Below are positions 44,920 to 54,362 of a stretch of 64,000 bases of DNA, piece after piece. The stretch spans positions 1 through 64,000 of the forward strand of contig CACLZW010000007.1 of assembly GCA_902611475.1 (NCBI GenBank). Direction: 5' to 3'. The first letter of the stretch is position 1. The number at the start of each line of letters is the position of its first letter. The position numbers were made by a program, and so were the translations under genes. The DNA is from an uncultured Alphaproteobacteria bacterium. Lineage in GTDB: Bacteria > Pseudomonadota > Alphaproteobacteria > Rhodobacterales > Rhodobacteraceae. A model generated the notes under the pieces. That model ran no database searches. It had not been told where the DNA came from and was given only the letters and a program-made list of their open reading frames with translations.

Positions 44920-46266
44920 ATGTTTAAGAAAATTTTAATTGCCAATAGAGGTGAAATTGCGCTTCGAGTAATAAGGACTTGTAAGGAAATGGGTATAAAA
45001 ACTGTAGCGGTTTATTCCCAAGCCGACGTTGATGCAATGCATGTAAGAATGGCTGACGAAAGTGTGTGTATTGGACCAGCAGACAGCACGAAAAGTTATC
45101 TTTCCATTCCTTCAATTATATCTGCATGTGAAATAACTGGAAGTGAAGCTGTACATCCTGGCTATGGATTCTTATCAGAAAATGCAAATTTTGCAGAGAT
45201 TTTGGCAGATCATGGTATTAAATTTATTGGACCCTCTGTCTCTCATATAAATACGATGGGCGACAAAATAAATGCAAAAGCCCAAATGGAAACATTCAAT
45301 GTTCCTTGTGTTCCAGGTTCTAATGGTGAAGTCAAAAATGTTAATGATGCTCATATTACCGCAAAAAAAATAGGCTTTCCTGTTCTATTAAAAGCCGCGG
45401 CCGGGGGCGGTGGAATAGGAATGAAGATTGTGTCCGGTGATGATCAACTAGAGACTTTGTTTTTGCAAGCAAAATCAGAAGCAAAAAAGAGTTTTAATGA
45501 TGATACAATATATATGGAAAAGTACTTAGAAAAACCAAGGCATATTGAAATCCAAATTTTTGGAGATGGAAAAGGAAAAGCTGTACATTTAGGAGAGAGA
45601 GACTGTTCCCTCCAAAGGCGACACCAAAAAGTACTAGAGGAGACACCAAGCCCAGGGGTTACTCCTGACGAGGTTAAAAAAATTGGAAAGATTTGTTCCG
45701 ATGCAGTGAGTAAAATGAAGTACGAAGGAGCAGGAACAATAGAGTTTTTATATGAAAATAAAGAGTTTTTCTTTATTGAAATGAATACTAGACTCCAAGT
45801 TGAGCACCCAATAACAGAGGCTGTTTTTGGTATAGATTTAGTAAAAGAACAAATACGTGTCGCTGCCGGAATGGATATGTCCCTTTCTCAAGAAACTCTT
45901 AAGCCGCAAGGTCATGCAATAGAATGTCGGATTAACGCTGAACGCCTTCCATCTTTTTCACCATCACCAGGTAATATAAAAGAATTCCACTCTCCAGGAG
46001 GTATTGGGATTAGAATGGATAGCGCTATTTATAATGGTTTTAAGGTTCCTCCATTCTACGATAGTCTAATAGGAAAATTGGTTGTGCATGCTGATAGCAG
46101 GTCATTGGCCATTAGTAGGCTATCAAGAGCTCTCGACGAACTTATTATAGACGGTGTCCACACAACAATGGATCTTTTCAAAGAAATTATAGATGAAGAA
46201 GACTTTAAGAGTGGGGAGTATAACATACATTGGCTTGAGCACTGGCTTTCCGATAAGGTTCAATAA
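44920..46266 (+). CDS. accC: Acetyl-CoA carboxylase biotin carboxylase subunit
   Basis: A 448-residue ATP-grasp enzyme with NRGEIALRVIRTCKEMG at the N-terminus, the glycine loop AAAGGGGIGMK (near 164-174), the bicarbonate/biotin site EMNTRLQVEHPITE (near 288-301) and the C-terminal domain with FSPSPGNI. It carboxylates biotin on AccB. Start and stop abut the flanking genes without spacing, so accB-accC-aat is one translational block. Confidence 0.97.
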   Translation: MFKKILIANRGEIALRVIRTCKEMGIKTVAVYSQADVDAMHVRMADESVCIGPADSTKSYLSIPSIISACEITGSEAVHPGYGFLSENANFAEILADHGIKFIGPSVSHINTMGDKINAKAQMETFNVPCVPGSNGEVKNVNDAHITAKKIGFPVLLKAAAGGGGIGMKIVSGDDQLETLFLQAKSEAKKSFNDDTIYMEKYLEKPRHIEIQIFGDGKGKAVHLGERDCSLQRRHQKVLEETPSPGVTPDEVKKIGKICSDAVSKMKYEGAGTIEFLYENKEFFFIEMNTRLQVEHPITEAVFGIDLVKEQIRVAAGMDMSLSQETLKPQGHAIECRINAERLPSFSPSPGNIKEFHSPGGIGIRMDSAIYNGFKVPPFYDSLIGKLVVHADSRSLAISRLSRALDELIIDGVHTTMDLFKEIIDEEDFKSGEYNIHWLEHWLSDKVQ

Positions 46267-46953
46267 TTGCTTACTCGCTCTCATAACGAAATAGACCCAA
46301 GTGCAGTAATTAATCTTTATAGAAATGGTATTTTCCCAATGGGAGACCATAATGATGATAATCAGATTTTTTGGTGTAATCCAATAGTCAGAGCAGTAAT
46401 ACCCATTTCAAAATTACATATATCAAGAAGCCTTAAAAAACTATGCCGCAAAAAGAAATTTGAATTTTCCATTAATCATGATTTTTTATCAACTATCTCA
46501 AACTGCGCAAATCGAGAAGAAACTTGGATAAATAAATCAATTATATCTACTTATAATACCTTGCATGATCTCGGATACGCTCATTCAATAGAAGTTTGGG
46601 AAGATAAAAAATTAAAAGGAGGTCTATATGGGGTAGCAATTGGCAAGGTTTTTTTTGCAGAAAGTATGTTTTCAACAAGTTCAAATGGATCAAAATTAGC
46701 ATTAATAGCATTAATGGGGACGTTAGCTTTAAATCAATTTTTACTCTTAGATGTTCAATTTATGACTAATCATCTTAGAACTATGGGAGCAAAAGAGATA
46801 TCGAGAGCTTTATTTTTAAATTTAATTAAAAAATCATCTTCTGAAAAAGTTGAATTTAATGAACCTAGTAGCGCAATAATTGATGAAATGCTTATTAACA
46901 GAGCAGAAATCAAGTCACTAGTCGGTATTAGCAAACTTAAGCATCAAATTTAA
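46267..46953 (+). CDS. aat: Leucyl/phenylalanyl-tRNA-protein transferase
   Basis: A 228-residue transferase of the N-degron pathway. NGIFPMGDH near 19-27 and FWCNPIVRAVIPI near 36-48 are the conserved N-terminal blocks; GGLYGVAIGKVFFAESMFS near 118-136 and the later DVQFMTNHLRTMGA are the catalytic region. The start is a TTG directly after the accC stop; the next Met lies inside the conserved NGIFPM block, so TTG is the only reasonable choice. Its 3' end overlaps mlaD tail to tail by 36 bases. Confidence 0.93.
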   Translation: MLTRSHNEIDPSAVINLYRNGIFPMGDHNDDNQIFWCNPIVRAVIPISKLHISRSLKKLCRKKKFEFSINHDFLSTISNCANREETWINKSIISTYNTLHDLGYAHSIEVWEDKKLKGGLYGVAIGKVFFAESMFSTSSNGSKLALIALMGTLALNQFLLLDVQFMTNHLRTMGAKEISRALFLNLIKKSSSEKVEFNEPSSAIIDEMLINRAEIKSLVGISKLKHQI

Positions 46954-47361
46954 AATGCTCGTCGAGCCTTGAGTATAAATGATCTCTTGATTGTTCAATA
47001 ACAAGACATCTGATCCTCCGGGTAGGATCGATATATAGCTCCCTCCTAGTAGACCTTCCAGTTGCACAGAAGCTTCCGTATCATCTGGAAAACTATATTC
47101 CTTATCAAAGTCCATCGTTATATAGGCATAAAAATTATCTGGTTCCAAAGAAACACTTTTAACAGTTCCAATATCTACCCCGGACATCTTTACCTTGCTA
47201 CCGGTCATTATACCGTCTACGTTATCGAAGCGAGCGTGTAACCGAAAGCTATCGCTCTTAAAAAGTTTACTATCAACTGTTGCATATAGGTAAAAAAGAA
47301 ATAAGCTGGTAATTAACAAAACCAAAAATCCAAGAAAAGCATCAAGAAAATTAACTTTCAT
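46918..47361 (-). CDS. MlaD/MCE-domain lipid transport protein
   Basis: About 147 residues: an N-terminal membrane helix (FLDAFLGFLVLLITSLFLFY) and one MCE domain (about 40-120) with FDNVDGIMTGSKVKMSGVDI and the pore-loop-type LEGLLGGSYISILPGG. This is the periplasmic hexamer-forming subunit of Mla-type phospholipid transport. I use the ATG at 47361 rather than one 48 bases upstream inside the preceding gene, since it begins right before the membrane helix. No mlaE or mlaF is adjacent, as usual for this alphaproteobacterial locus. Confidence 0.88.
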   Translation of the reverse strand: MKVNFLDAFLGFLVLLITSLFLFYLYATVDSKLFKSDSFRLHARFDNVDGIMTGSKVKMSGVDIGTVKSVSLEPDNFYAYITMDFDKEYSFPDDTEASVQLEGLLGGSYISILPGGSDVLLLNNQEIIYTQGSTSILNLMLKFANTD

Positions 47362-47368
47362 TTTCGAT

Positions 47369-47761
47369 TTACTCTGGTTTCCACGCTTTATAGTCGGATT
47401 GATAACCATCCAAATCTTCTTCTGAACTACTAGTTCTCGCTATGCGAGGCTTATAGGCACTGTCTAGCCCAGTTAAGTTACCATTAAATTGCCTCTGCCA
47501 CTTATGAGTCGTACTGTTGTTTTTTGGACTTGTAACTGAAATAAATCTAAGCCAACTGTTCCATTCTGGACTAATTTTTGAGGCGTCAGATTCGTTAGAA
47601 TATATACACCAACGATTTTTTTTATCTTTACTCTCATAATAAAAATTACCGAAATAATCTTCCCCAACTTTTTTACCATTAAAATAGGTATATAATTTGG
47701 TTCCAACGGTAATCCCATTCCACCAAGTAAATAAAAACCTTAATAATCTTTTTAAAACCAT
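47369..47761 (-). CDS. NDUFA12-family complex I accessory subunit
   Basis: A 130-residue protein of the NDUFA12/B17.2 family: TWWNGITVGTKLYTYFNGKK near 14-33, VGEDYFGNFYYESK and the GVYI-type RWCIYSNESDASKISPEWN region, then a C-terminal WHPP-like variable tail with KPRIARTSS. In alphaproteobacteria and mitochondria it is a supernumerary NADH dehydrogenase subunit or assembly factor. It is encoded away from nuo genes, between clpX (10 bases) and mlaD (7 bases), a placement shared with relatives. Confidence 0.85.
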   Translation of the reverse strand: MVLKRLLRFLFTWWNGITVGTKLYTYFNGKKVGEDYFGNFYYESKDKKNRWCIYSNESDASKISPEWNSWLRFISVTSPKNNSTTHKWQRQFNGNLTGLDSAYKPRIARTSSSEEDLDGYQSDYKAWKPE

Positions 47762-47771
47762 TTTTTTGATC

Positions 47772-49040
47772 CTAAGAGGCCGAGGCGGGTTCCTCAGAAC
47801 TTTTGCTATATATCATTAATGGCTCAGAGTCCTTATCAACAGCATCTTCGTTTACCACTACTTCTTCTACTGACTGTAGTGAGGGCAGATCAAACATAGA
47901 GTCTAACAGAATCTTTTCTAATATCGAACGTAAAGCTCTAGCACCGGTTTTCCGCTTTATTGCCTTATTTGCTATGCTTTTAAGAGCCTCATCAGTGAAC
48001 GTAAGCTTTACACCTTCTAATTCAAATAATTTTTTGAATTGTTTTACAAGCGCATTCTTTGGTTCGTTTAGTATTTTGATCATAGCTTCAATATTCAAAT
48101 CATTCAATGTTGCTACAACAGGTAATCTTCCGACGAACTCAGGAATAAGTCCGAATTTTAAAAGGTCTTGGGGTTCTACATCACAGATAATATCTCCAAT
48201 TTTTCTACTGTCTGGGCCACTAACGTCAGCTCCAAAACCTATACTCTTGGTTTCTCCTCTTGAGGAAATAACCTTTTCAAGACCAGCAAAAGCACCTCCA
48301 CAAATGAATAAAATATTTGTTGTATCAACTTGTAAAAATTCTTGCTGAGGATGTTTTCGTCCTCCCTGAGGTGGCACAGAGGCAACAGTACCCTCCATAA
48401 TTTTCAATAGAGCTTGCTGGACACCTTCACCGGATACGTCTCTTGTAATTGATGGATTGTCTGTCTTACGGCTTATCTTGTCGATCTCATCTATATAGAC
48501 GATTCCTCTTTGCGCCTTCTCTACGTTATAATCAGCTTGTTGTAATAACTTGAGAATAATATTCTCTACATCCTCTCCCACATAGCCCGCCTCTGTAAGT
48601 GTAGTAGCATCTGCCATAGTGAAAGGAACATCTAAAATTCGAGCTAATGTTTGAGCTAAAAGAGTTTTGCCACACCCTGTTGGCCCTATTAGCATAATAT
48701 TAGATTTTTGAAGCTCAACGTCTCCCTTTTTGGGTGAATACCCTATTCGCTTGTAGTGGTTATGAACAGCAACAGATAAAATTTTCTTCGCTGCAGTCTG
48801 CCCAATTACGTAATCATTCAATACTTCAAAGATTTCTTTTGGAGCCGGAATTGATGACCTTGCGCCCTTACCTTCATTTGTTTTAACTTCTTCTTTAATG
48901 ATATCCATGCATAGTTCTACACATTCATCACATATAAAGACTGTTGGCCCCGCAATAAGCTTTTTCACTTCATGCTGGCTTTTACCACAGAAGGAACAAA
49001 AGAGCGTATTTTTATTAGACGTTGATCCAGACTTATTCAT
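47772..49040 (-). CDS. clpX: ATP-dependent Clp protease ATP-binding subunit ClpX
   Basis: A 422-residue unfoldase of usual length: an N-terminal C4 zinc-binding domain (CSFC near 14 and CDEC-VELC near 36-43), Walker A GPTGCGKT (near 118-125), Walker [11 protein letters not shown], the ClpP-contacting IGF loop (SIGFGADV near 265) and the C-terminal sensor 2 domain ([13 protein letters not shown]). It delivers substrates to ClpP, encoded 59 bases upstream. Confidence 0.97.
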   Translation of the reverse strand: MNKSGSTSNKNTLFCSFCGKSQHEVKKLIAGPTVFICDECVELCMDIIKEEVKTNEGKGARSSIPAPKEIFEVLNDYVIGQTAAKKILSVAVHNHYKRIGYSPKKGDVELQKSNIMLIGPTGCGKTLLAQTLARILDVPFTMADATTLTEAGYVGEDVENIILKLLQQADYNVEKAQRGIVYIDEIDKISRKTDNPSITRDVSGEGVQQALLKIMEGTVASVPPQGGRKHPQQEFLQVDTTNILFICGGAFAGLEKVISSRGETKSIGFGADVSGPDSRKIGDIICDVEPQDLLKFGLIPEFVGRLPVVATLNDLNIEAMIKILNEPKNALVKQFKKLFELEGVKLTFTDEALKSIANKAIKRKTGARALRSILEKILLDSMFDLPSLQSVEEVVVNEDAVDKDSEPLMIYSKSSEEPASAS

Positions 49041-49099
49041 AATTTAACATATTAATACGTTTATATATTCTGCCAAGTTTTTTTATCAAAATGCAATTT

Positions 49100-49735
49100 T
49101 CATTCCGCATTATCTGAAGAATCGGTTTCTCTCCGGTCAATAATCTTATCAATAATACCCCAATCAAGAGATTGCTCTGGCGTCATGAAATTATCTCGAT
49201 CTAATGCCTTTTCTACTGAACTTATCTTTTGATTAGTATGTTTTACATAAATCATATTAAGTCTCTTTTTAAGATCCAGTATTTCTTGAGCATGAAGAGC
49301 AATATCTGATGCTTGACCCTGAAAACCTCCTGAAGGCTGATGAACCATAACCCTGCTGTTCGGCAAACAAAACCTCATGCCCTGTTCTCCAGCAGCCAAT
49401 AAAAGAGACCCCATTGAGGCTGCTTGACCCACGCACATCGTAGCTATTTTTGGTCTCACATACTGCATAGTATCATATATAGACAGGCCAGATGACACTA
49501 CTCCTCCAGGCGAATTAATGTACATAGAAATCTCTTTTTTTGGGTTTTCTGCTTCTAAGAACAGCAGCTGAGCTACAACCAGAGTAGACATACCGTCATG
49601 TATAGGACCCGAAATAAATATAATTCTTTCTTTCAAAAGTCTTGAAAAAATATCATAAGCACGTTCACCTCTTGCACTTTGTTCAACAACCATTGGAACT
49701 AATGTATTCATGTATATCTCGTTAATGTCTTTCAT
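49100..49735 (-). CDS. clpP: ATP-dependent Clp protease proteolytic subunit ClpP
   Basis: A 211-residue serine protease. Catalytic Ser is in [11 protein letters not shown] (near 102-112), His in [10 protein letters not shown] (near 127-136), and the Asp in the later DILDLKKR/DRDNFM part. [22 protein letters not shown] at the N-terminus (given in part) is typical. It forms the tetradecameric chamber. It lies between tig (29 bases) and clpX, the standard order. Confidence 0.97.
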   Translation of the reverse strand: MKDINEIYMNTLVPMVVEQSARGERAYDIFSRLLKERIIFISGPIHDGMSTLVVAQLLFLEAENPKKEISMYINSPGGVVSSGLSIYDTMQYVRPKIATMCVGQAASMGSLLLAAGEQGMRFCLPNSRVMVHQPSGGFQGQASDIALHAQEILDLKKRLNMIYVKHTNQKISSVEKALDRDNFMTPEQSLDWGIIDKIIDRRETDSSDNAE

Positions 49736-49764
49736 TACTACTCCTTGTAATTAGCCTCTAAAAT

Positions 49765-51081
49765 TTAATTAAGCTTTTCCATTTGTTCTTTGAACTTAAC
49801 TACAGACAGCTTTTTTTCCTTTAAAGTAACAGCTTCAAGTATGCTGTTTACCACTTTTTCTTCAAACAGGGGCCCTCTTAAAGCTTGCTGAGCTTGGGGA
49901 TTGGATTTAATAAACTTAAGATACTCTTGTTCCTGACCAGGATATCTTCTAGACTCATTTTCAAAAGCAGCATTCAATTCAGTCTCGGTTAAATCTAACT
50001 TATTTTGCACTCCAAACTCAGCAAAAAACAAACCTACCCTAACCCGACGCTCAGCCATTTTTTTGTCTTCTTTTGAAACCTTAGGTATTTCATCTGTGTT
50101 ATCGCTCTTTTTATTATTATCTTGATGCATAGCTATTGAATTAGCTTCAGTTGTCACTAATGACTCGGGCAAATCAAATTTGAGCTCTTTCTCAAGTTTG
50201 TCCATTAATTGTTTTTTCAGTAAAAACCTTGAACCTTGTTCAAATTCGTCTTTGACTTGCTTCTCGAGGTTTTCTTGAAGCTGTTTAAGATTTTCTAGTC
50301 CAAATTTCTTTGCTAATTCGTCATCAACCTTAGGCAAAACAGGGCTTGAAATTTCTTTAATTTTACATTTGAACTCTGCGTCTTTACCTGAAAGTTCTTG
50401 ATTCCCATAATTCTTTGGGAAAGTAACTTTCACAATTTTTTCGTCGTTTTTCTGAACACCAACCAATTGATCTTCGAAGCCGGGAATAAAACTACTTGAG
50501 CCAAGGACCAAGGGAAAGTCTTTACCAGAACCGTTTTCGAAAGGCTCACCATCTATAAATCCCTCAAAATCTAAAATAACTTGATCCTTCTTCTTAGATT
50601 TTGTCCCCTTCTTTCCTGTTTGATATTCAGGGCTACTTTCTTGTACACTCTTCATTGCATCATCTAAAGACTTTTTGTCTGGTTCTACAACCAGGTTGTC
50701 TAGAACTAACTTTGTTAGATCAAACTTTGGAATCTCTGGCATACACTCGTATTCGATAGAAAGCTCTACATCATCTCCTGATTTCCACTTTTTATTAATT
50801 AGATCTATCTTTGGCTCATAGGCTGGCTTATCTCCCTTTTTCTCAAAATGATCTTTCACCGCTGTGTCAGTCGCGCTTTTCATAGCTTCTGATAAAAGGG
50901 CTTCACCGTGCATTTTCTTCAATAAGCTTATGGGAACTTTTCCTTTTCTAAAACCTTTCATTTGAATAGAGGGTTGCTCTTTTTCTAACTGCTGATCGAC
51001 CTCTTTATTCAGATCTGACGCTTTTAGCGTGAACTCGTACTTTCTTTTAAGTTTTTCATTAATAATCTCTTTGAATTTCAT
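49765..51081 (-). CDS. tig: Trigger factor
   Basis: A 438-residue ribosome-associated chaperone. The N-terminal domain holds the ribosome-binding motif GFRKGKVPISLLKK (near 43-56); the FKBP-type PPIase domain spans about 155-240 (DQVILDFEGFIDGEPFENG, LGSSSFIPGFEDQLVG); the C-terminal helical arms follow. The insert with NNKKSDNTDEIPKVSKED near 325 is hydrophilic and probably disordered. It folds nascent chains with peptidyl-prolyl isomerase activity. Confidence 0.95.
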   Translation of the reverse strand: MKFKEIINEKLKRKYEFTLKASDLNKEVDQQLEKEQPSIQMKGFRKGKVPISLLKKMHGEALLSEAMKSATDTAVKDHFEKKGDKPAYEPKIDLINKKWKSGDDVELSIEYECMPEIPKFDLTKLVLDNLVVEPDKKSLDDAMKSVQESSPEYQTGKKGTKSKKKDQVILDFEGFIDGEPFENGSGKDFPLVLGSSSFIPGFEDQLVGVQKNDEKIVKVTFPKNYGNQELSGKDAEFKCKIKEISSPVLPKVDDELAKKFGLENLKQLQENLEKQVKDEFEQGSRFLLKKQLMDKLEKELKFDLPESLVTTEANSIAMHQDNNKKSDNTDEIPKVSKEDKKMAERRVRVGLFFAEFGVQNKLDLTETELNAAFENESRRYPGQEQEYLKFIKSNPQAQQALRGPLFEEKVVNSILEAVTLKEKKLSVVKFKEQMEKLN

Positions 51082-51321
51082 TTTTGCCTCAAGCTATTGT
51101 ATAGACAGGTTGCTATAAAAAACCTTTAAAATAATAATTGCCAACCCAATAACGTTTTATGCAAGATTAAAAGTTTTTTTGCAACAGATTTTCAAAAAAA
51201 TTTGTTTCTCTTTTTGCCATAATATCGCTATCCTCCTATCCCATGTCTATTGAAAAAAAAATAAATGGAGTGATAATTTCAAGTCTATACTTAATATCTA
51301 ATAGAGCTCAGGCTTAAAACA

Positions 51322-51744
51322 TTGGAAAAACAAAAAACCTTCGGAGTTAAAGAAGCACAAAACTTGTTGTCAAGCGTAACTGCTCCCTGGATCCAAGATT
51401 TAGATCTTCAAATTATTAGTATTTCTGAATTAAAGTGTAAGTTTACTCTGAATTACAGTGAAAAACTAGTAAGAGCAGGTAACATTATTTGTGGCCAAGC
51501 TATAGTTAGTGCAGCAGATACAGCAATGATTGTAGCTGTTATCAGTGCAATCGGAAAGTACCAAGAAATAACCACTGTAGATATTTCTTGTAAATATTTA
51601 CGCCCTTTGTTGCGAGGAGGAGGTTCAATAGAAACAGAAATAATAAAACTTGGCCAGCGCCTCGTTGTAGGTCGAATTACCATAAAAGATATTGAAACTA
51701 ATAAATTAGCAGCAGAAATAAGTTGCACGTATGCTAGACTGTAA
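51322..51744 (+). CDS. PaaI-type hotdog-fold thioesterase
   Basis: A 140-residue single hotdog domain. AGNIICGQAIVSAADTAM (near 51-68) is the catalytic helix region; the usual HGG is replaced by CGQ, while the Asp in AADTA is kept. TTVDISCKYLRPLLRGG near 85-101 is the typical second motif. It probably hydrolyses acyl-CoAs; the substrate is unknown. The start is a TTG; no ATG fits upstream. DDAH-type gene follows after 47 bases. Confidence 0.83.
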   Translation: MEKQKTFGVKEAQNLLSSVTAPWIQDLDLQIISISELKCKFTLNYSEKLVRAGNIICGQAIVSAADTAMIVAVISAIGKYQEITTVDISCKYLRPLLRGGGSIETEIIKLGQRLVVGRITIKDIETNKLAAEISCTYARL

Positions 51745-51791
51745 CCAAAGGGTTTTTATAAATATAAAATCCGAAAATTAAGGTTATATAA

Positions 51792-52709
51792 ATGGGGCTT
51801 GGCAAGAAAAATAATAAAACTCAATATTCCAGCAAAAAAACTGATTTTGGCGTCTCTTCGATGGTAAGTAGGTTGAAAACCGTAGGGATGTTAAAACCCA
51901 TGGAAGCTTTAAAAAAAGCTGATCCTTATAAATGGCATTATGGCCAAGCATTCGATCCCACAAAGATAGAAAGCAACTATTCTTCTTTTATAGAAATCCT
52001 ATCTAGTTTGGATGTAGAAATTTTATGGATGACGCCCAAATATAATGAAAACGCAGACTCTATATTTACTTATGACCCATCATTTATGACACAAAAAGGT
52101 GCAATTTTGTTATCACCCGGGAAATCACTTAGAAAAGGGGAAGAAAAAATTCATGAGGAGTTTTACAAAAAAAATAATATCCCAATAATAGGAAAACTAT
52201 CCGAACTGGCGATTGCTGAAGGTGGAGATATGTTTTGGTTGGATAAAGAGACCCTAGTGATAGGAAAAGGCTTTAGAACTAATCAAATTGCAATTGAACA
52301 AATAAAAAGCATTCTAAGCAAAATCAATGTGGAGGTTATATCTTTTGATCTTCCTTTTTTTTTAGGACGAGAGTCTTGTCTACACATGATGTCTCTCATC
52401 AGTATAGTAGATGAAAAAAAAGCTCTTGCGTACTTTTCTCTTCTACCTGTAGGCTTAGTACAATTACTTGAAAAAAAAGGTTACGATCTAATTGAAGCAC
52501 CAGAAGATGAATTCATGTCCAGTGAGGGCCTAAATATTAACGTGCTTGCTATAAAACCTGGAATTTGTGTAATGATTTCAGGTTACCCTAAAACAAAAGA
52601 AGCTTTAGAAAAAGAAGGAGTTACTGTTCATACTTTTGACGGAAACGCTTTATGCATTGGTTGTGAAGGAGGTCCTACCTGCTTAACAAGACCAATATTA
52701 AGAGCCTAA
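51792..52709 (+). CDS. Dimethylarginine dimethylaminohydrolase/arginine deiminase family hydrolase
   Basis: A 305-residue guanidine-modifying enzyme (pentein fold). The acidic AEGGDMFW (near 147-154) matches the substrate-binding E/D region, the catalytic His is in RESCLHMMS (near 195-203), and the nucleophile is C297 in GGPTCLTRP. Together these are the catalytic set of DDAH, arginine deiminase and amidinotransferases. DDAH-like hydrolysis of methylated or free arginine is the best guess. Nearby genes give no pathway context. A 14-base inverted repeat follows its stop. Confidence 0.85.
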   Translation: MGLGKKNNKTQYSSKKTDFGVSSMVSRLKTVGMLKPMEALKKADPYKWHYGQAFDPTKIESNYSSFIEILSSLDVEILWMTPKYNENADSIFTYDPSFMTQKGAILLSPGKSLRKGEEKIHEEFYKKNNIPIIGKLSELAIAEGGDMFWLDKETLVIGKGFRTNQIAIEQIKSILSKINVEVISFDLPFFLGRESCLHMMSLISIVDEKKALAYFSLLPVGLVQLLEKKGYDLIEAPEDEFMSSEGLNINVLAIKPGICVMISGYPKTKEALEKEGVTVHTFDGNALCIGCEGGPTCLTRPILRA

Positions 52710-52716
52710 CAGTATA

Positions 52717-52772
52717 ACATATACCAAAAATGCAATAATTTTAAACTTTGTAGTTTTGTTTTTGGTATATGT
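52717..52772. repeat. Perfect 14-base inverted repeat with 28-base spacer
   Basis: ACATATACCAAAAA at 52717-52730 and its exact complement TTTTTGGTATATGT at 52759-52772. It begins seven bases after the DDAH-type stop. As RNA it would be a stable hairpin, but the loop is long and there is no T-tract after the stem, so it is unlike a standard terminator. It could be a processed mobile-element end, an operator or a 3' stabiliser. Confidence 0.7.
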
Positions 52773-52884
52773 GATGAGGAACTCAAAGTTTGAAGGGATA
52801 GCCTTTTTTTAGCATGACAATGTTTTCATCAAAACAGAAACCATCATTCTTAATAATTTTTTTTCGAGTGTATAAATGGTTTTA

Positions 52885-52916
52885 GATACCCCATTTGTAG
52901 CACACTCTAAGGATAC
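52885..52916 (-). repeat. Intergenic repeat arm, copy 1
   Basis: Contains ATACCCCATTTGTAGCACACT, written here in two parts: ATACCCCATTTGTA then GCACACT, followed by CTAAGGATAC. It matches the left arm at 55365-55395 (ATACCCATCTGTC then GCACACT) except for one extra C and two substitutions over the first 20 or so bases. Only one arm is visible; the opposing arm is lost or too degraded to see. Confidence 0.5.
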
Positions 52917-53116
52917 GATACATCTACTACGCTATTGGCCTCTCAATGGAATATACTAGAGCGGTGGTTTTACGTAAAAGCTTTTTACTTTTTAATTAAT
53001 AAAAGTATTCATTTAGTCTACAAGGCTTATTATTCTAGGAATTTCATTAGGTTTGTCGGAAGCAATTAAATAATTTTACTCATTTGAGAATGAGATGCTC
53101 AGTTAAGAAGAGAAAA

Positions 53117-54205
53117 ATGAAACAAAGACATAGTGCAACTAGCCTAGGCTTTGATGAAGCAAAGCTTTTTAAAGCAATAGAATTTTCAAAAAAAAATGAG
53201 TCGAAAATGGATCGTGATATCGAAAAAGCTCTTAGGGAGGGTCATTTTCATGAACCATGGCCAATCAGCAAAACTATAGGGCCGGTAAAAAAAAGAAAAG
53301 GTAACTCTGGAGCGATATTACGAGGAAATGAAATTGTTCAAGTTTGGGGCGATGTTGAATATGTTGATATGGCATTTAGTATGAGCAAGAGTTTTCTTTC
53401 CCTATGCGCTGGAATTGCTTTTAAAGAAAATATTATAAGCGATTTCCATGCTCCTATATTAGATACAATCCAAAGCAGAATTTTTGAAACAGCACAAAAT
53501 AGAAAAATCACATGGTCTCAAATGTTACAACTCACGAGTGAGTGGAAGGGAGAACTCTGGGGGAAGCCAGATTGGATTGACCATAATCGTAATTTAAATG
53601 ATCGTCAGAAAAACAGATTAGAAAAAGGAAAAAAAAGAAGTTTAAACTCACCAGGAACGTATTGGGAATATAATGATGTACGAGTTAATGTCCTCTCATA
53701 TGCTCTTATGTTGGCGTTTGAACGCCCACTTCCTGATGTCTTACGAGAGCACATAATGATTCCGATAGGAGCAAGTGATACCTGGAAATGGCATGGATAT
53801 GAGAATTCATGGGATGAGGTTAATGGCAATCGATTACAATCTGTTTCTGGAGGGGCTCATTGGGGTGGTGGGTTATGGATAAGTACTCTTGATCTCGCGC
53901 GTATTGGCCAATTAATGATTAACCAAGGATTTTGGGATGGTAAGGTAGTTATTCCCAAGAAATGGGTCGAAATGAGCACTAAACCGTCCGAGTTAGCTTT
54001 AAATTACGGTTTTCTATGGTGGCTTAATGATAAAAAAAATGGGATGTTTCCTGGTGCACCGACTAATGCATTTGCTGCCATGGGAGTGGGTACACAAATT
54101 TTGTATATAGACCCCAAAAATGATCTAGTTATCGTTAACAGGTGGATTGAAGAAGATAAGGTAGCAAAATTTGTGAGGCTTATATTGGACAGTATCATTT
54201 TTTAA
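53117..54205 (+). CDS. Serine hydrolase of the beta-lactamase/penicillin-binding fold (class C type)
   Basis: About 362 residues. The SxxK motif is SMSK (near 88-91) in DMAFSMSKSFLSL, the YxN-like element is WEYNDVRVN, and HWGGGLW near 250 stands for the third motif. Class C-like esterases and 6-aminohexanoate-dimer hydrolases share these; the lack of a signal peptide argues against a resistance beta-lactamase and for a cytosolic esterase or amidase. I prefer the ATG at 53117, with AGAAGAG just upstream; TTG at 53084 or ATG at 53090 are alternatives. Monocistronic, in the accessory stretch. Confidence 0.8.
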   Translation: MKQRHSATSLGFDEAKLFKAIEFSKKNESKMDRDIEKALREGHFHEPWPISKTIGPVKKRKGNSGAILRGNEIVQVWGDVEYVDMAFSMSKSFLSLCAGIAFKENIISDFHAPILDTIQSRIFETAQNRKITWSQMLQLTSEWKGELWGKPDWIDHNRNLNDRQKNRLEKGKKRSLNSPGTYWEYNDVRVNVLSYALMLAFERPLPDVLREHIMIPIGASDTWKWHGYENSWDEVNGNRLQSVSGGAHWGGGLWISTLDLARIGQLMINQGFWDGKVVIPKKWVEMSTKPSELALNYGFLWWLNDKKNGMFPGAPTNAFAAMGVGTQILYIDPKNDLVIVNRWIEEDKVAKFVRLILDSIIF

Positions 54206-54362
54206 CATCAATTAATCGCTGAGCGAAATTTATCCTCAAAAGAACATTTGCATCCAAAGGCGTAAATATCTCGCAGCTTCAAAAATATATTCGTTACGTA
54301 TTTTAATGTTTTATTTTATCTACATAAAGCTTAAAGGAAAACTGGTCTTTTATAGTTAGTTA

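Larger units (their letters stand above)
52710..53116. other. Intergenic region before the beta-lactamase-fold gene
   Basis: About 400 bases with no credible gene. It contains a perfect 14-base inverted repeat (52717-52772), one arm of the intergenic repeat family (52885-52916), and a poorly defined AT-rich upstream area. It marks the beginning of the accessory stretch. Confidence 0.55.

Noticed and set aside
51243-51317. 24-codon frame upstream of the thioesterase gene, possible leader peptide
   Set aside because: It has an ATG and stops five bases before the thioesterase TTG, but no ribosome-binding site and no sequence character of a known leader.
53117-54205. Antibiotic-resistance beta-lactamase
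   Set aside because: No signal peptide, and the WEYNDVRVN and HWGGG elements are closer to class C-like esterases and amide hydrolases than to true AmpC enzymes.
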